A DNA stretch of 45,524 bases from JAGTQI01 sp038868115 (GTDB lineage: Archaea > Thermoproteota > Bathyarchaeia > Bathyarchaeales > Bathycorpusculaceae): the NCBI GenBank assembly GCA_038868115.1, contig JAWBXA010000010.1, positions 1 to 45,524 on the forward strand, in the 5' to 3' direction. Numbering within the stretch: the first letter of the stretch is position 1; each line of letters begins with the position of its first letter. The notes below the pieces were generated by a model. The model was not told the DNA's origin and ran no database searches. It saw only the letters and a list, made by a program, of their open reading frames with translations. Position numbers and translations under genes: made by a program. Of this stretch, positions 1 to 8,842 are shown piece by piece.

Positions 1-901
1 CCGGGGCAAATTTCATCTGTTCAACCCAATAATCGTATGTAGCATTCCTGAAGAACACATTGTTCATACACCACGGTATATCTGGAGTGGCATATTTACT
101 GTGGTAATAATCATAAAGGAATTGCGGATCACGGAATGGGCCCATCCCCGCTGTGTATAAATGGTAGTCGTATTTTTGGTATGCATGCATCCAGCATACG
201 GAACGTTGCGCAACAACATAATACGTGGGGATCCCGATGGCGTTTAGCTCGGCATTCAGCATATCTCCTAATGCACGTCGCAGTGGATCATCTTCCCTAG
301 CATAAAATTCAAGTTTAGGCAGCTCATAAATTGTGCCATTTGGGGCCTTCCACTCTAACAGTTTATCTCCGTCCCAATCCTTGTAACCAGCATTTGCAAG
401 TATCTGAAGTGCAAAATCTCTGTCATACCAGTACTTCGGTGCATAGGGGTTATACCACTTTTTCCACTGGCTCCATATAATGTTATCCATAAGTTCACCA
501 GCATAAGCTCTCAGTACATTAGTGTAGAACGTTTCATAGTCGATTAAGTGAGCTATGGCTTTTCTAAACCGATAATCGCTGGTTGGCCATCGTAAATTGT
601 TTATGTCTATATCATAACAGTCATACATGACTAAAGGTTCGATAACAAAGTTCGGGTCATCCTTTATAGCCATATACGTGTCATAATCTAAAGGCCAATC
701 CATAAGATCGATATCGCCCCTACGCAAAGCTGCAGACGTAGCTTCATATGTGCCGTAAATTATAAACTGTAAATAATTAACTCTTGGTCCCCATGTTGGG
801 TAGTCGCTTGACTCCCCACTGGCAGTTCTTGGCGTAAATATGGCACCCGAAATTGTAAAAAGCGTCATCAAAGTTAACAAACATCTTCTAAAACTGTTCA
901 T
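1..901 (-). CDS. ABC transporter substrate-binding protein, family 5 (partial, 3' end outside window)
   Basis: This is the extracytoplasmic binding protein of a peptide/nickel-type (SBP_bac_5) ABC importer. Translation from the ATG at 901 gives an N-terminal signal-like segment (MNSFRRCLLTLMTLFTISGA), then a lobe with the family-typical ALRRGDIDLMDWPL and YRFRKAIAHLIDYETF stretches and many aromatic residues. The frame stays open to base 1, so the C-terminal part is missing. GGAGAGAAGG sits just before the ATG. The GDIDL segment comes only about 50 residues after the signal peptide, much earlier than in classical DppA, so the first lobe is short; I recall such short forms from archaea. The gene is divergent from the permease genes that start at 1127, and the two sides almost certainly form one transporter. 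The ligand (peptide, betaine or other) cannot be told from sequence. Confidence 0.85.
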   Translation of the reverse strand, partial: MNSFRRCLLTLMTLFTISGAIFTPRTASGESSDYPTWGPRVNYLQFIIYGTYEATSAALRRGDIDLMDWPLDYDTYMAIKDDPNFVIEPLVMYDCYDIDINNLRWPTSDYRFRKAIAHLIDYETFYTNVLRAYAGELMDNIIWSQWKKWYNPYAPKYWYDRDFALQILANAGYKDWDGDKLLEWKAPNGTIYELPKLEFYAREDDPLRRALGDMLNAELNAIGIPTYYVVAQRSVCWMHAYQKYDYHLYTAGMGPFRDPQFLYDYYHSKYATPDIPWCMNNVFFRNATYDYWVEQMKFAP

Positions 902-936
902 ATCCTTCTCTCCTGGAAAAATAGACACCATCATAT

Positions 937-945
937 TATTTAAAT
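937..945 (-). promoter_or_regulatory. TATA-like element of the binding-protein gene
   Basis: On the minus strand an AT-rich box (ATTTAAATAA) lies about 38 nt before the ATG at 901. This is the right distance for an archaeal TATA box giving a short leader that contains the GGAGAGAAGG ribosome site. Confidence 0.5.
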
Positions 946-948
946 CTT

Positions 949-960
949 ACCTTATAAGGT
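949..960. promoter_or_regulatory. Perfect 12-bp palindrome in the divergent promoter region
   Basis: ACCTTATAAGGT is a perfect inverted repeat directly upstream of the TATA-like box of the binding-protein gene. It lies between the two divergent transporter transcripts and could be an operator for a dimeric regulator. Only the symmetry and position support this. Confidence 0.3.
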
Positions 961-1088
961 AGGTGTAACATTATATTAACGCTAAACGCGTTAGTATTTT
1001 GTTTAAGCGTTCAGGCTTTTTACAGCAAACGATTCCACGCTCTTGGTTCTTGATCTGCTGTAGGCGGAGGGAATAGTTTTTATGCAAG

Positions 1089-1098
1089 CTTATAAAAC
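1089..1098 (+). promoter_or_regulatory. TATA box for the permease/ATPase operon
   Basis: CTTATAAAAC lies about 30-38 nt before the TTG start at 1127. Transcription would begin around 1120, so the first gene of the operon would have almost no leader. Confidence 0.55.
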
Positions 1099-1126
1099 AT
1101 TGCTTTAAAGAGGGAACGTATATCAA

Positions 1127-2119
1127 TTGGGGCTTCGAGAATATGTAATTCGGAGAGCGATTTATTCTATTATCTTAATCTTTGTAGTTATAACTATAAA
1201 CTTCTTTATTTTTATGATTAGAAACCCTATAGAAATGTTAGCGTCTGAAAGGAGACTGCGCCCTGAACAAATTGAAGAACTGATAGCGCGTTTCGGATTA
1301 AATGATCCTGTTCCTTTAAGATACCTCAAGTACATACAAAACCTATTAACTTTCCAGTTTGGCTATTCTTACCGAACCGGAGAGCTTATATCGGAAGAAA
1401 TTAGTTCTCGTCTTTCTAATACTCTTACATTATGCTTAACTGCGGAAATTATAGCCGTTATATTCGGTTTATTTTTTGGAGCGATAAGCGCCTACAAGAG
1501 GGGGAAAATTCTAGACACTGTATTGTCAGCAGTTTCCGTAATTACGCAGGGACTGCCAGTCTTCTGGATTGGAATGCTTTTACTTTTAATATTTTCCTAT
1601 ACGCTAGGCTGGTTCCCATCAGGTCACTCGGAGCCGCCTGAGTGGGGAATATACGGGAGGCCCAATAACTTTTTAATAGAATTTGCAATTCGTTTATGGT
1701 ATCTCTTTTTGCCAGCCTTAACTTTGGTAATAATTAGCATAGGAGGATATGTTCTTTTAACTAGAGCTTCAATGATAGAGGTTTTAGGAGAGGATTTTCT
1801 GGTCACGCTAAGGGCGAAAGGACTAAGTTATAGAAAAATAATCCTAAAACACGCGTTAAAAAACGCCTCACTGCCGGTTTTAACACAAGCGGCAATAGCT
1901 TTCGGCTTTACACTTTCAGGGGCATTAGTCACGGAAACAGTTTTTTCATATCCTGGATTGGGGATGTGGATTTGGGTATCTATTGAAGAATGGGATTATC
2001 CTGTCCTGCAGGCGATGTTTTACCTTATAAGTCTATGTGTGATAATAGCAAATTTCCTAGTAGACCTAATTTACGGATTTGTTGATCCACGGATACGATA
2101 TGGTGAAAAGCAATGTTAA
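1127..2119 (+). CDS. dppB: Peptide/nickel-type ABC transporter permease, DppB family
   Basis: First membrane subunit of the importer; it pairs with DppC to form the channel through the cytoplasmic membrane. The 330-residue length is normal for DppB/OppB. There is an N-terminal helix (about residues 10-30), then the family block RFGLNDPVPLRYLKYI, further helices, and the cytoplasmic coupling loop with RAKGLSYRKIILKHALKNA (about 225-245) that contacts the ATPases. The start is a TTG at 1127 placed right for a near-leaderless transcript from the TATA box at 1089. The end overlaps dppC by 7 nt, so the two are translationally coupled. It is the first gene of the run dppB-dppC-dppD-dppF. Confidence 0.93.
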   Translation: MGLREYVIRRAIYSIILIFVVITINFFIFMIRNPIEMLASERRLRPEQIEELIARFGLNDPVPLRYLKYIQNLLTFQFGYSYRTGELISEEISSRLSNTLTLCLTAEIIAVIFGLFFGAISAYKRGKILDTVLSAVSVITQGLPVFWIGMLLLLIFSYTLGWFPSGHSEPPEWGIYGRPNNFLIEFAIRLWYLFLPALTLVIISIGGYVLLTRASMIEVLGEDFLVTLRAKGLSYRKIILKHALKNASLPVLTQAAIAFGFTLSGALVTETVFSYPGLGMWIWVSIEEWDYPVLQAMFYLISLCVIIANFLVDLIYGFVDPRIRYGEKQC

Positions 2120-3633
2120 CACGTTTTAAGAGAAGCCCACGTATTGTTAAATCTTTTTTAAAAATATTTAAAACTATTATTCGCAATAAAAGAGGAGCTG
2201 TAGGTGTTTCTATTCTTTCTGTTTTTATTTTCATAGCCATTGCAGCGCCATTAATTGCACCTTACGATCCTTTAGCAATCCCGAAAGAATTAATAGGCAG
2301 CCCTTTGGCGCCTCCCTCCTGGATCAAGCATTTGCCCGGCTACGCAAACATGAGTGAAAACCTAAATCCCATAGATGATCCCGGTTTTAACACTATTACT
2401 TCTTTACAAGAGTGGGACTTTTCATCAAATTTGTCAATTTTTCAAGCTTTACCTGAGTATCTATCTACGGAGGGAAGTCCCAGCAGCGGCCCAGGATGTG
2501 TTTCCTTGAACTTAACACGAAGCGAACATGTGCCAATAGAGGTTACTCTTTCGAAGACATTCTTCTACCCGTTCAGAAATCCACCAAGCAAATGGGTGGG
2601 AAATATCTACTTAAAAATTGACTCCCCTTTAAATATTTCAATCAGCGTAACAGACTTAAATATCACGGTGTTTATAAGACGAGACGAGAATTTTGAAATG
2701 AAATTATGGTCTCCTCAAGACGGCCTTCTAAAACGATGTGAAAATTACACCCTTGGAACATGGATTAAGCCAAGCATAACTGGTCCGAAACAATATCCTA
2801 AACTTATAGATTCAGACATCCTTGACAGGGATAGAAAAGTATTTTCCGTGCCAGCTAATTACACATTTGGTGTCAAAATAGCTTGCAGCGAAAAATTGAC
2901 AAATATAGTTGTCTACATAGATGATTTAAACTTGAAGCTTTATGGCGAAGTGTTTGGTTTGCTTGGAACAGATAAATTTGGACGGGACATATTTTCCCAG
3001 CTGATATATGGAACAAGGATCTCTCTCTTAGTAGGATTCCTTGGCGCAGCCCTATCTACTTTTATAGGGTTAATCATTGGGATGATCTCAGGATATTTCG
3101 GCGGAGTTATGGATGAGATATTGATGAGAATAACGGATGCTTTTCTAGTGATACCTGAACTTCCATTGCTCCTAGTGTTAATTACAGTTTTTGGACCGTC
3201 TCTGTGGATAATTATTCTTATGATATCTTTCCTAGGATGGATGGGTTTTGCACGAGTGGTTAGGTCCCAGGTTCTTAGCCTTAAAGAAAGACTTTTCGTC
3301 GATGCATCGAGAATATTAGGTGGAAATGAATTTTACATAATTTTCAAGATACTAACTCCAAATGTTATGAATCTGGTTTATGTGACGTTGGCGATGTCAG
3401 CACCTGCAGCGATCTATTCAGAAGCTTATCTAAGCTTTCTAGGGCTGTATCCTGTTGAAGCAATGACTTGGGGGAGAATGCTTCATGATGCTTTGTTGGC
3501 TCCTGGGGGTGTTCAGAAGTGGTGGTGGATACTTCCGCCTGGTTTATGTATAGCGGCGATTTCGATATCATTCATTTTTATAGGGTATGCTCTAGACGAA
3601 ATATTTAACCCAAAGCTTAGGGAGAGATATTAA
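2113..3633 (+). CDS. dppC: Peptide/nickel-type ABC transporter permease, DppC family, with large extracytoplasmic insertion
   Basis: Second membrane subunit of the importer. At 506 residues it is about 200 longer than a usual DppC. Residues about 30-51 are the first membrane helix, and the permease domain proper resumes near residue 281 with LLGTDKFGRDIFSQ and continues through the EAA-like coupling loop (DASRILGGNEFYII) to the C-terminus. The extra ~200 residues between them lack hydrophobic helices, carry several N-x-S/T sequons (NLS, NLT, NIS, NIT, NYT twice) and have beta-rich character, so they should lie outside the cell. The insertion may be a docking or ligand-binding domain. The ATG at 2113 overlaps the end of dppB. 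Confidence 0.92.
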   Translation: MLTRFKRSPRIVKSFLKIFKTIIRNKRGAVGVSILSVFIFIAIAAPLIAPYDPLAIPKELIGSPLAPPSWIKHLPGYANMSENLNPIDDPGFNTITSLQEWDFSSNLSIFQALPEYLSTEGSPSSGPGCVSLNLTRSEHVPIEVTLSKTFFYPFRNPPSKWVGNIYLKIDSPLNISISVTDLNITVFIRRDENFEMKLWSPQDGLLKRCENYTLGTWIKPSITGPKQYPKLIDSDILDRDRKVFSVPANYTFGVKIACSEKLTNIVVYIDDLNLKLYGEVFGLLGTDKFGRDIFSQLIYGTRISLLVGFLGAALSTFIGLIIGMISGYFGGVMDEILMRITDAFLVIPELPLLLVLITVFGPSLWIIILMISFLGWMGFARVVRSQVLSLKERLFVDASRILGGNEFYIIFKILTPNVMNLVYVTLAMSAPAAIYSEAYLSFLGLYPVEAMTWGRMLHDALLAPGGVQKWWWILPPGLCIAAISISFIFIGYALDEIFNPKLRERY

Positions 3634-3634
3634 A

Positions 3635-4600
3635 ACGTCTCTGTTAAATGTTGAAAACCTAAAAGTATACTACTTCACAAGAAGAGGACCAGTGAAAGCT
3701 GTAGACGGCGTTAGTTTTGAAATTGAACGAGGACAAGCCTTAGGTTTAGCTGGGGAATCTGGCTGCGGCAAAACTACAGTAGCCTTATCAATAATGAAAA
3801 TCCTGCCCTCCAGTGGCAGAATAGTTGATGGTAAAATCCTTTTAAACGGCGTTGACATCGTCAAAATCCCTGAAAAGCAAATGAAACAAATTCGGTGGAA
3901 AAAAATAGCGCTAGTTTTCCAAGGAGCCATGAATGCGCTTGACCCGCTTTACAGCCTCGGAGATCAAATTGTGGAAGCCATTCTTGAGCATGAGTCGAAG
4001 CTTGATAAAAAAGAAGCTTTACACAGGGCAGAAGAGCTCTTAGAACTTGTTGGAATGGAAAGGGAAAGGATCAAAAGTTATCCCCATGAGCTGAGCGGCG
4101 GCATGAGGCAACGTGGACTTATTGCAATGGCGTTAGCATGCAACCCGGAACTTTTAATAGCTGATGAGCCTGGAACAGCCTTGGACGTTATTGTTCAAGC
4201 CCAAGTGCTCGGCGTCATAGAGGAGTTGAGGAAAAAACTAAACCTATCCGTGATGCTTATAACACATGACCTGTCCATAATAGCTGATACATGCGATAAA
4301 GCCGCCATAATGTATGCCGGTAAGATAGTTGAATATGCAGATGTCGTAGACTTGTTTGAAGAGCCGCTTCATCCCTACACTAAGGGTTTGATCCACGCTT
4401 TCCCAAACATAAAATCTGCCAGAACAAGAATCAGCGCAATTCCGGGCACTCCACCAAACCTTTTAAACCCACCAAAGGGTTGTAGGTTCCATCCCAGATG
4501 CATGTATGCAAAAAGCCTTTGCCATGAACAAGAACCACCTTTAAGAAAAATTAAGGGAGAAAATCGCTCTGTCGCATGTCATCTATACGAAAATCTTTGA
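3635..4600 (+). CDS. dppD: Peptide/nickel-type ABC transporter ATP-binding protein, DppD family, probable ACG start
   Basis: Cytoplasmic ATPase that powers the DppB-DppC channel together with DppF. Walker A is GESGCGKTT, the signature is LSGGMRQR, Walker B is LLIADEPGTALD, and the C-terminal oligopeptide-transporter extension carries the Cys cluster (GCRFHPRC...C...C) typical of the family. The first canonical start is a GTG at 3692, but that would remove the first beta strand. The frame is open back to a TAG at 3593, and from 3635 it reads xSLLNVENLKVYYFTRRG, which matches the usual DppD N-terminus beginning MSLL. The codon at x is ACG, with GGGAG at 3620-3624 about 10 nt upstream. I therefore place the start at ACG 3635 (321 residues). 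ATT at 3629 or CTG at 3641 are weaker options. Confidence 0.88.
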   Translation, partial: TSLLNVENLKVYYFTRRGPVKAVDGVSFEIERGQALGLAGESGCGKTTVALSIMKILPSSGRIVDGKILLNGVDIVKIPEKQMKQIRWKKIALVFQGAMNALDPLYSLGDQIVEAILEHESKLDKKEALHRAEELLELVGMERERIKSYPHELSGGMRQRGLIAMALACNPELLIADEPGTALDVIVQAQVLGVIEELRKKLNLSVMLITHDLSIIADTCDKAAIMYAGKIVEYADVVDLFEEPLHPYTKGLIHAFPNIKSARTRISAIPGTPPNLLNPPKGCRFHPRCMYAKSLCHEQEPPLRKIKGENRSVACHLYENL

Positions 4601-4614
4601 AAGGAGAGAATAAA

Positions 4615-5607
4615 ATGTCCCAAGATAAAGTAATAGAAGTGACAGAATTAAGGAAGTGGTTCCCTGTTAGAAAGGGCTTTCTAAAAACCTTACTTTCAAG
4701 AAAAGAGTCTTTTGTCAAAGCTGTGGATGGCATAGACTTCGACGTGGAACAAAAGGAAATTTTTGGGCTTGTTGGAGAAAGCGGGAGCGGGAAAACAACA
4801 ACCGGCAGGTTAGTTGTCAAAATGATTGAACCGACAAGTGGGAAAATTTTCTTTAAAGGCCGGGACATAACCGATCTCTCTAAAAACCAGATGAAACAGA
4901 TTCGACGAAAACTGCAGATGGTTTTCCAAGATCCCTACGAATCATTAAACCCGAGAAAAACGGTGATGGACATCGTTGCAGAGGGGCTGCGCATCCAGAA
5001 AATTGCAGACGGTGAAAAAGAAGTTGAAGAAAGAGTGGTAAAAGCCTTGGAAGACGTTAAGCTTGTCCCTCCGGAAGAATTTTTGTTTCGTTATCCCCAC
5101 GAGCTCAGCGGAGGACAAAGACAGAGAGTTGCCATAGCGAGAACATTTGTAGTTAATCCAGAATTTGTAGTTTTAGACGAGCCGGTTTCGATGCTTGACG
5201 TCTCGATAAGAGCAGAAATACTTAATCTCATTATAGAATTAATAGAAAAATTCAACGTTTCGATCCTATTTATTACACATGACTTGGCCATAGCTCGCCA
5301 CATGTGTAACAGAATCGCAGTAATGTATCTTGGTAAAATAGTAGAGATAGGAAGCGCTGAGGATATCGTTTATGAGCCCATGCATCCATATACCGCCGCA
5401 CTTATATCTGCTGTACCTGTGCCTGATCCAAAATCGCGGCGTACAAAGTTAACAATTAAAGGGGAAATTCCAAGCCCGATAGATCCGCCTCCCGGTTGTA
5501 GGTTTTACACACGATGCCCGGCTGTGGAGGAAATTTGCAAAAAAGAGGAGCCAAAACTTATCAACGTTAAGAAAAAACATTATGTGGCTTGTCACAAAAT
5601 AAAATGA
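4615..5607 (+). CDS. dppF: Peptide/nickel-type ABC transporter ATP-binding protein, DppF family
   Basis: Second ATPase of the importer, 330 residues. Walker A is GESGSGKTT, the signature is LSGGQRQR, Walker B is FVVLDEPVSMLD, and the C-terminal extension has the PPGCRFYTRCP motif. I chose the ATG at 4615 because AAGGAGAG lies just upstream; an in-frame ATG at 4576 overlaps dppD and has no ribosome site. It is the last gene of the transporter operon. The TGA is followed by about 70 nt without a gene before the MttB-like gene. Confidence 0.93.
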   Translation: MSQDKVIEVTELRKWFPVRKGFLKTLLSRKESFVKAVDGIDFDVEQKEIFGLVGESGSGKTTTGRLVVKMIEPTSGKIFFKGRDITDLSKNQMKQIRRKLQMVFQDPYESLNPRKTVMDIVAEGLRIQKIADGEKEVEERVVKALEDVKLVPPEEFLFRYPHELSGGQRQRVAIARTFVVNPEFVVLDEPVSMLDVSIRAEILNLIIELIEKFNVSILFITHDLAIARHMCNRIAVMYLGKIVEIGSAEDIVYEPMHPYTAALISAVPVPDPKSRRTKLTIKGEIPSPIDPPPGCRFYTRCPAVEEICKKEEPKLINVKKKHYVACHKIK

Positions 5608-5675
5608 TATTTTGCCCTTTACACCTAAAACTATATTTTCAAAGAATTTCATAACAAATTTCCATCATTAACAGC

Positions 5676-7118
5676 GTGGGAATGGATATTATGTTGAAAC
5701 TCCTCACATCAGATCAAATCGAGAAAATACATGCCTCAAGCCTGAAAATCTTGGAAGAAGTAGGTGTTCTGATCCACGATGATGAATTTTTAAAATTTTT
5801 GAGCGATAACGGAGTTAACGTTGACTTTAATAGCAGGAGAGCCAAAATTCCGGCTAGTCTTGCTAAAGAGTGCATAAAAAAGGCGCCTAAACAGGTAACA
5901 TTGTATGGCAGAGAGCCAAAATATGCTATTACACTTGGAGACGGAAAAATTTACACCCATCCGGTGGGCGGGGCAGCCAACGTGGTTGATCTTAATTCGG
6001 GCAAAGTGCGGCCCTCCACCAGAGAAGACGTGGAAAATCTAACGAGGATTGTGGATTTTCTCCCAAATATCCACATCCAAACAATGATCGTTTATCCAAC
6101 GGATGTGCCAGAACATTTAAGAGATATTTATGCTGTGGAGGCAATTATCAGAAACACAGGTAAAAATTTTGATGTCACTCCATATAACGACACCAACTAT
6201 CAGTATATAATTAGAATGCTTGAGACGGTTGTAGGACGCGAGGAGCTAATGAAACGTCCAATAGCAACTACAAGCATTTCGCCAACAAGCCCCCTCCAAT
6301 TTTCAAAGGACGCCACAAAAATAATGGTTAGAGCAACAAAATATAACATCCCCATCGCAGTTCTACCCTGCCCTCTTTCCGGCGCCACCAGCCCTATTAC
6401 ATTGGCTGGAACTATACTTCAGCAAAATGTTGAGGTGCTGGCAGGAATAGTGATGGTGCAGCTTCTCAACCCCAAGAATCCCGTGGAATACTCCCCAAGA
6501 TGCATACCGCTCAGCATGTCCACAGGTCAAGCATGCGATGGAATTGAAGCGGCATTAATGTCTGTTGGATGCGTGCAACTCGCCAAATTTTACGGACTTC
6601 CATGCGACGTATATGGACTTGACACGGACTCAAAAGTGCTGGACGAACAGGCTGCCTTCGAAAAAGCTTTTAATGGCATTTTGCCTGCATTGGCGGGCGC
6701 CGACGCGTTATCTGGCGCCGGATGTATTGAAAGCGGCATTACCGTAAGCTATGAACAATTGGTTATCGACGATGAAATATTTGGGATGATTTTTAGGGCG
6801 GTTAAAGGCATAGCATTTGATGAGGAAAAACTTGCTGTAGACATCATAACAAAGGTTGTGAACGAATCATCAAACTTTCTACAGCAAAAACACACTCTAA
6901 AGCATTATCGCGAGGAGTATTTCATCCCAAAGCTTGTAGATAGATCTTCAAGGTCTCAATGGAAGAAAATGGGTAGTAAAAGTATAGTTGAAGTTGCACG
7001 GGAAAAAGTTAGAAAAATTTTAGCGGAACACGAACCTCCCCAGTTAGATAAGAACATATGCAAGCAGCATGAAGAAATACTAAAATCGGCGATTAAAGAC
7101 TTGGAAAGTCAAAGTTAA
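5676..7118 (+). CDS. MttB-superfamily methyltransferase (non-pyrrolysine type)
   Basis: A 480-residue member of the trimethylamine methyltransferase (MttB) superfamily, TIM-barrel enzymes that move a methyl group from a quaternary or tertiary amine to a corrinoid protein. There is no in-frame amber codon, so this is the pyrrolysine-free MtgB-like branch, whose known members act on glycine betaine, proline betaine or carnitine-like compounds. Family blocks include the N-terminal LTSDQIEKIHASSLKILEEV helix, the PVGGAANVVDLNSGK stretch and GLDTDSKVLDEQAAFEK. The start is GTG 5676 or one of the in-frame ATGs at 5682 and 5691. No corrinoid protein or second methyltransferase gene is visible nearby. 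It lies downstream of the importer, which may supply its substrate; that is inference. Confidence 0.87.
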   Translation: MGMDIMLKLLTSDQIEKIHASSLKILEEVGVLIHDDEFLKFLSDNGVNVDFNSRRAKIPASLAKECIKKAPKQVTLYGREPKYAITLGDGKIYTHPVGGAANVVDLNSGKVRPSTREDVENLTRIVDFLPNIHIQTMIVYPTDVPEHLRDIYAVEAIIRNTGKNFDVTPYNDTNYQYIIRMLETVVGREELMKRPIATTSISPTSPLQFSKDATKIMVRATKYNIPIAVLPCPLSGATSPITLAGTILQQNVEVLAGIVMVQLLNPKNPVEYSPRCIPLSMSTGQACDGIEAALMSVGCVQLAKFYGLPCDVYGLDTDSKVLDEQAAFEKAFNGILPALAGADALSGAGCIESGITVSYEQLVIDDEIFGMIFRAVKGIAFDEEKLAVDIITKVVNESSNFLQQKHTLKHYREEYFIPKLVDRSSRSQWKKMGSKSIVEVAREKVRKILAEHEPPQLDKNICKQHEEILKSAIKDLESQS

Positions 7119-8761
7119 CCAGCCCTTATTTTATGGCGAAGAACTTTCCCTGGAAAACAATTTTTGTGTCTTCCCTTTTCAACCACAATCTCTCCATTTA
7201 CAATTACATATTCTATGCCCTCTGGATATTTGTGCGGATAGTTTTCTAAAGGAAATTTGTAAGGAAACAGGCTTGTTGCCCTATCCCTAATCGTGTTAGC
7301 ATTGAAGATAACAATGTCAGCCCACATACCCTCCATAAGCAAGCCGCGGTCCCTTAACCCTAATTTCTGAGCTGGAAATGATGTCATTTTCCTAATTGCC
7401 TCTTGAAGCGGCAAAACTTTCTCTTCTCTGACAAACCGCTGTAAAATGTAGGGATACTCGCCAAAACTGCAGGGTGAATATCCAGTAATTCTCCTTAATA
7501 TCCCACGGTTAGAGGATACAGCACCATCGCTACAAAACATCATCAACGGATGCTTCATCAATGCGCGTAGATCATCTTCTTCCATATAATTAAAAAGAGC
7601 GCTTACGTCTCCCCTTTCCTCCACTATCAAATCAAAGAAAGTGTCGAACGGGTCTTTACCTCTAACTTTTGCAATTTCTTCTATGCTTTTCCCAATTAAG
7701 TCCTTATTTTTCCTGCAGTGGAATAGGAAGATTCTATCCCAACGGCCATGTTTTACAAGTCCTACGTATCCTGGACCGGGATATTTATCCTCAATTATTT
7801 CCCTTTTAATCCTCTCACGAACCTGTGGATCTTTTAATCTTTCAACAATTTTTCCGCTTCCACCCACCTGCGCCCACTGTGGCAGAACTTGGCTCAGCCT
7901 TGCATTAAAGTCTGTGTGCGCATCATTATCAAATGTTATTTCAACCCCACGAGCCCTCGCTTCCTCGTAAATTTTAAACATCTCCACCAGCTTGCCGTGA
8001 CCGCCATATTTTGGACAGTTGTGCGATACTTGAACCGGCACACGTGATTTCTCACCTATCTCTACCGCTTCTTTCAGCGCATCCACAATTGTTTCCCTTT
8101 CACCACGTATATGTGATGTATAAATGCCTCCATATTCAGCCACTACCTTGCAGAGTTCAATTAACTCCTCAGTCTTGGCAAAGCATCCTGGAAGGTAAAC
8201 AAGCCCACTCGATAAACCAAACGCGCCTGCTTCCATGGCTTCTGCAACTAAGCTTTTCATCTCCTCCAGTTCCTTTCCGGTGGGTTCTCTATTATCAACT
8301 CCAATAACAGCTGTTCTAACTGTGCCATGCCCAACGAAAGATGCCACATTAACCGATATTTTACGCTCCTCCAGTCGATCAAGATACTCGCCAAAGGTGG
8401 TCCAATCCCATGCAACATACTTAGCCTCAGAACCCCACTCATCTTTAAGCAAGCTTAAATTTTCCCTTCTTACAGGCGCAGCGCTCATGCCGCAATTTCC
8501 AACAACTTCAGTGGTGACACCCTGTTTAATTTTGCTATCCGCACTCGGGTTAATTAAAAGGGTGAGATCAGAGTGTGTATGAATATCTATGAAACCCGGT
8601 GAAACCACCAGCCCTCTAGCATCTATAATTCTTTCCGCCTCAGCGTTAATCCGCCTGCTAATTTCAACTATTTTCCCATTTGATATTCCTAAATCTGCAT
8701 TAAACCAAGGATTACCAGCGCCATCGATTAGAAGACCGTTTTTAATAAGCAGATCAAACAT
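7115..8761 (-). CDS. N-acyl-D-amino-acid deacylase / D-aminoacylase family amidohydrolase
   Basis: Zinc amidohydrolase of the D-aminoacylase/dihydroorotase-like group (548 residues), expected to cleave N-acyl-D-amino acids or related amides in the cytoplasm. The N-terminal beta domain (LIKNGLLIDGAGNPWF) is followed by the metal motif HTHSD, then GNCGMSAAP (the Cys region of D-aminoacylases), SSGLVYLPG, TSHIRGE, VSHNCPK and FCSDGAVSS (catalytic Asp). An in-frame start 9 codons upstream exists, but the ATG at 8761 has GGAGG 6 nt before it, so I use that. It is convergent with the MttB-like gene: both stops share the palindrome GTTAAC at 7114-7119. The neighbourhood suggests use of peptide- or wall-derived D-amino acids. 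Confidence 0.87.
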   Translation of the reverse strand: MFDLLIKNGLLIDGAGNPWFNADLGISNGKIVEISRRINAEAERIIDARGLVVSPGFIDIHTHSDLTLLINPSADSKIKQGVTTEVVGNCGMSAAPVRRENLSLLKDEWGSEAKYVAWDWTTFGEYLDRLEERKISVNVASFVGHGTVRTAVIGVDNREPTGKELEEMKSLVAEAMEAGAFGLSSGLVYLPGCFAKTEELIELCKVVAEYGGIYTSHIRGERETIVDALKEAVEIGEKSRVPVQVSHNCPKYGGHGKLVEMFKIYEEARARGVEITFDNDAHTDFNARLSQVLPQWAQVGGSGKIVERLKDPQVRERIKREIIEDKYPGPGYVGLVKHGRWDRIFLFHCRKNKDLIGKSIEEIAKVRGKDPFDTFFDLIVEERGDVSALFNYMEEDDLRALMKHPLMMFCSDGAVSSNRGILRRITGYSPCSFGEYPYILQRFVREEKVLPLQEAIRKMTSFPAQKLGLRDRGLLMEGMWADIVIFNANTIRDRATSLFPYKFPLENYPHKYPEGIEYVIVNGEIVVEKGRHKNCFPGKVLRHKIRAG

Positions 8762-8842
8762 AGGAAACCTCCAGGCGCTATTTGTCACGTTTTAAGTCTT
8801 AAATATTTCCTTAACATTACGCATACTATCTAAGGGATAAGC

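Noticed and set aside
5676..7118. Pyrrolysine-containing trimethylamine methyltransferase
   Set aside because: The frame runs through the full family length with no internal TAG.
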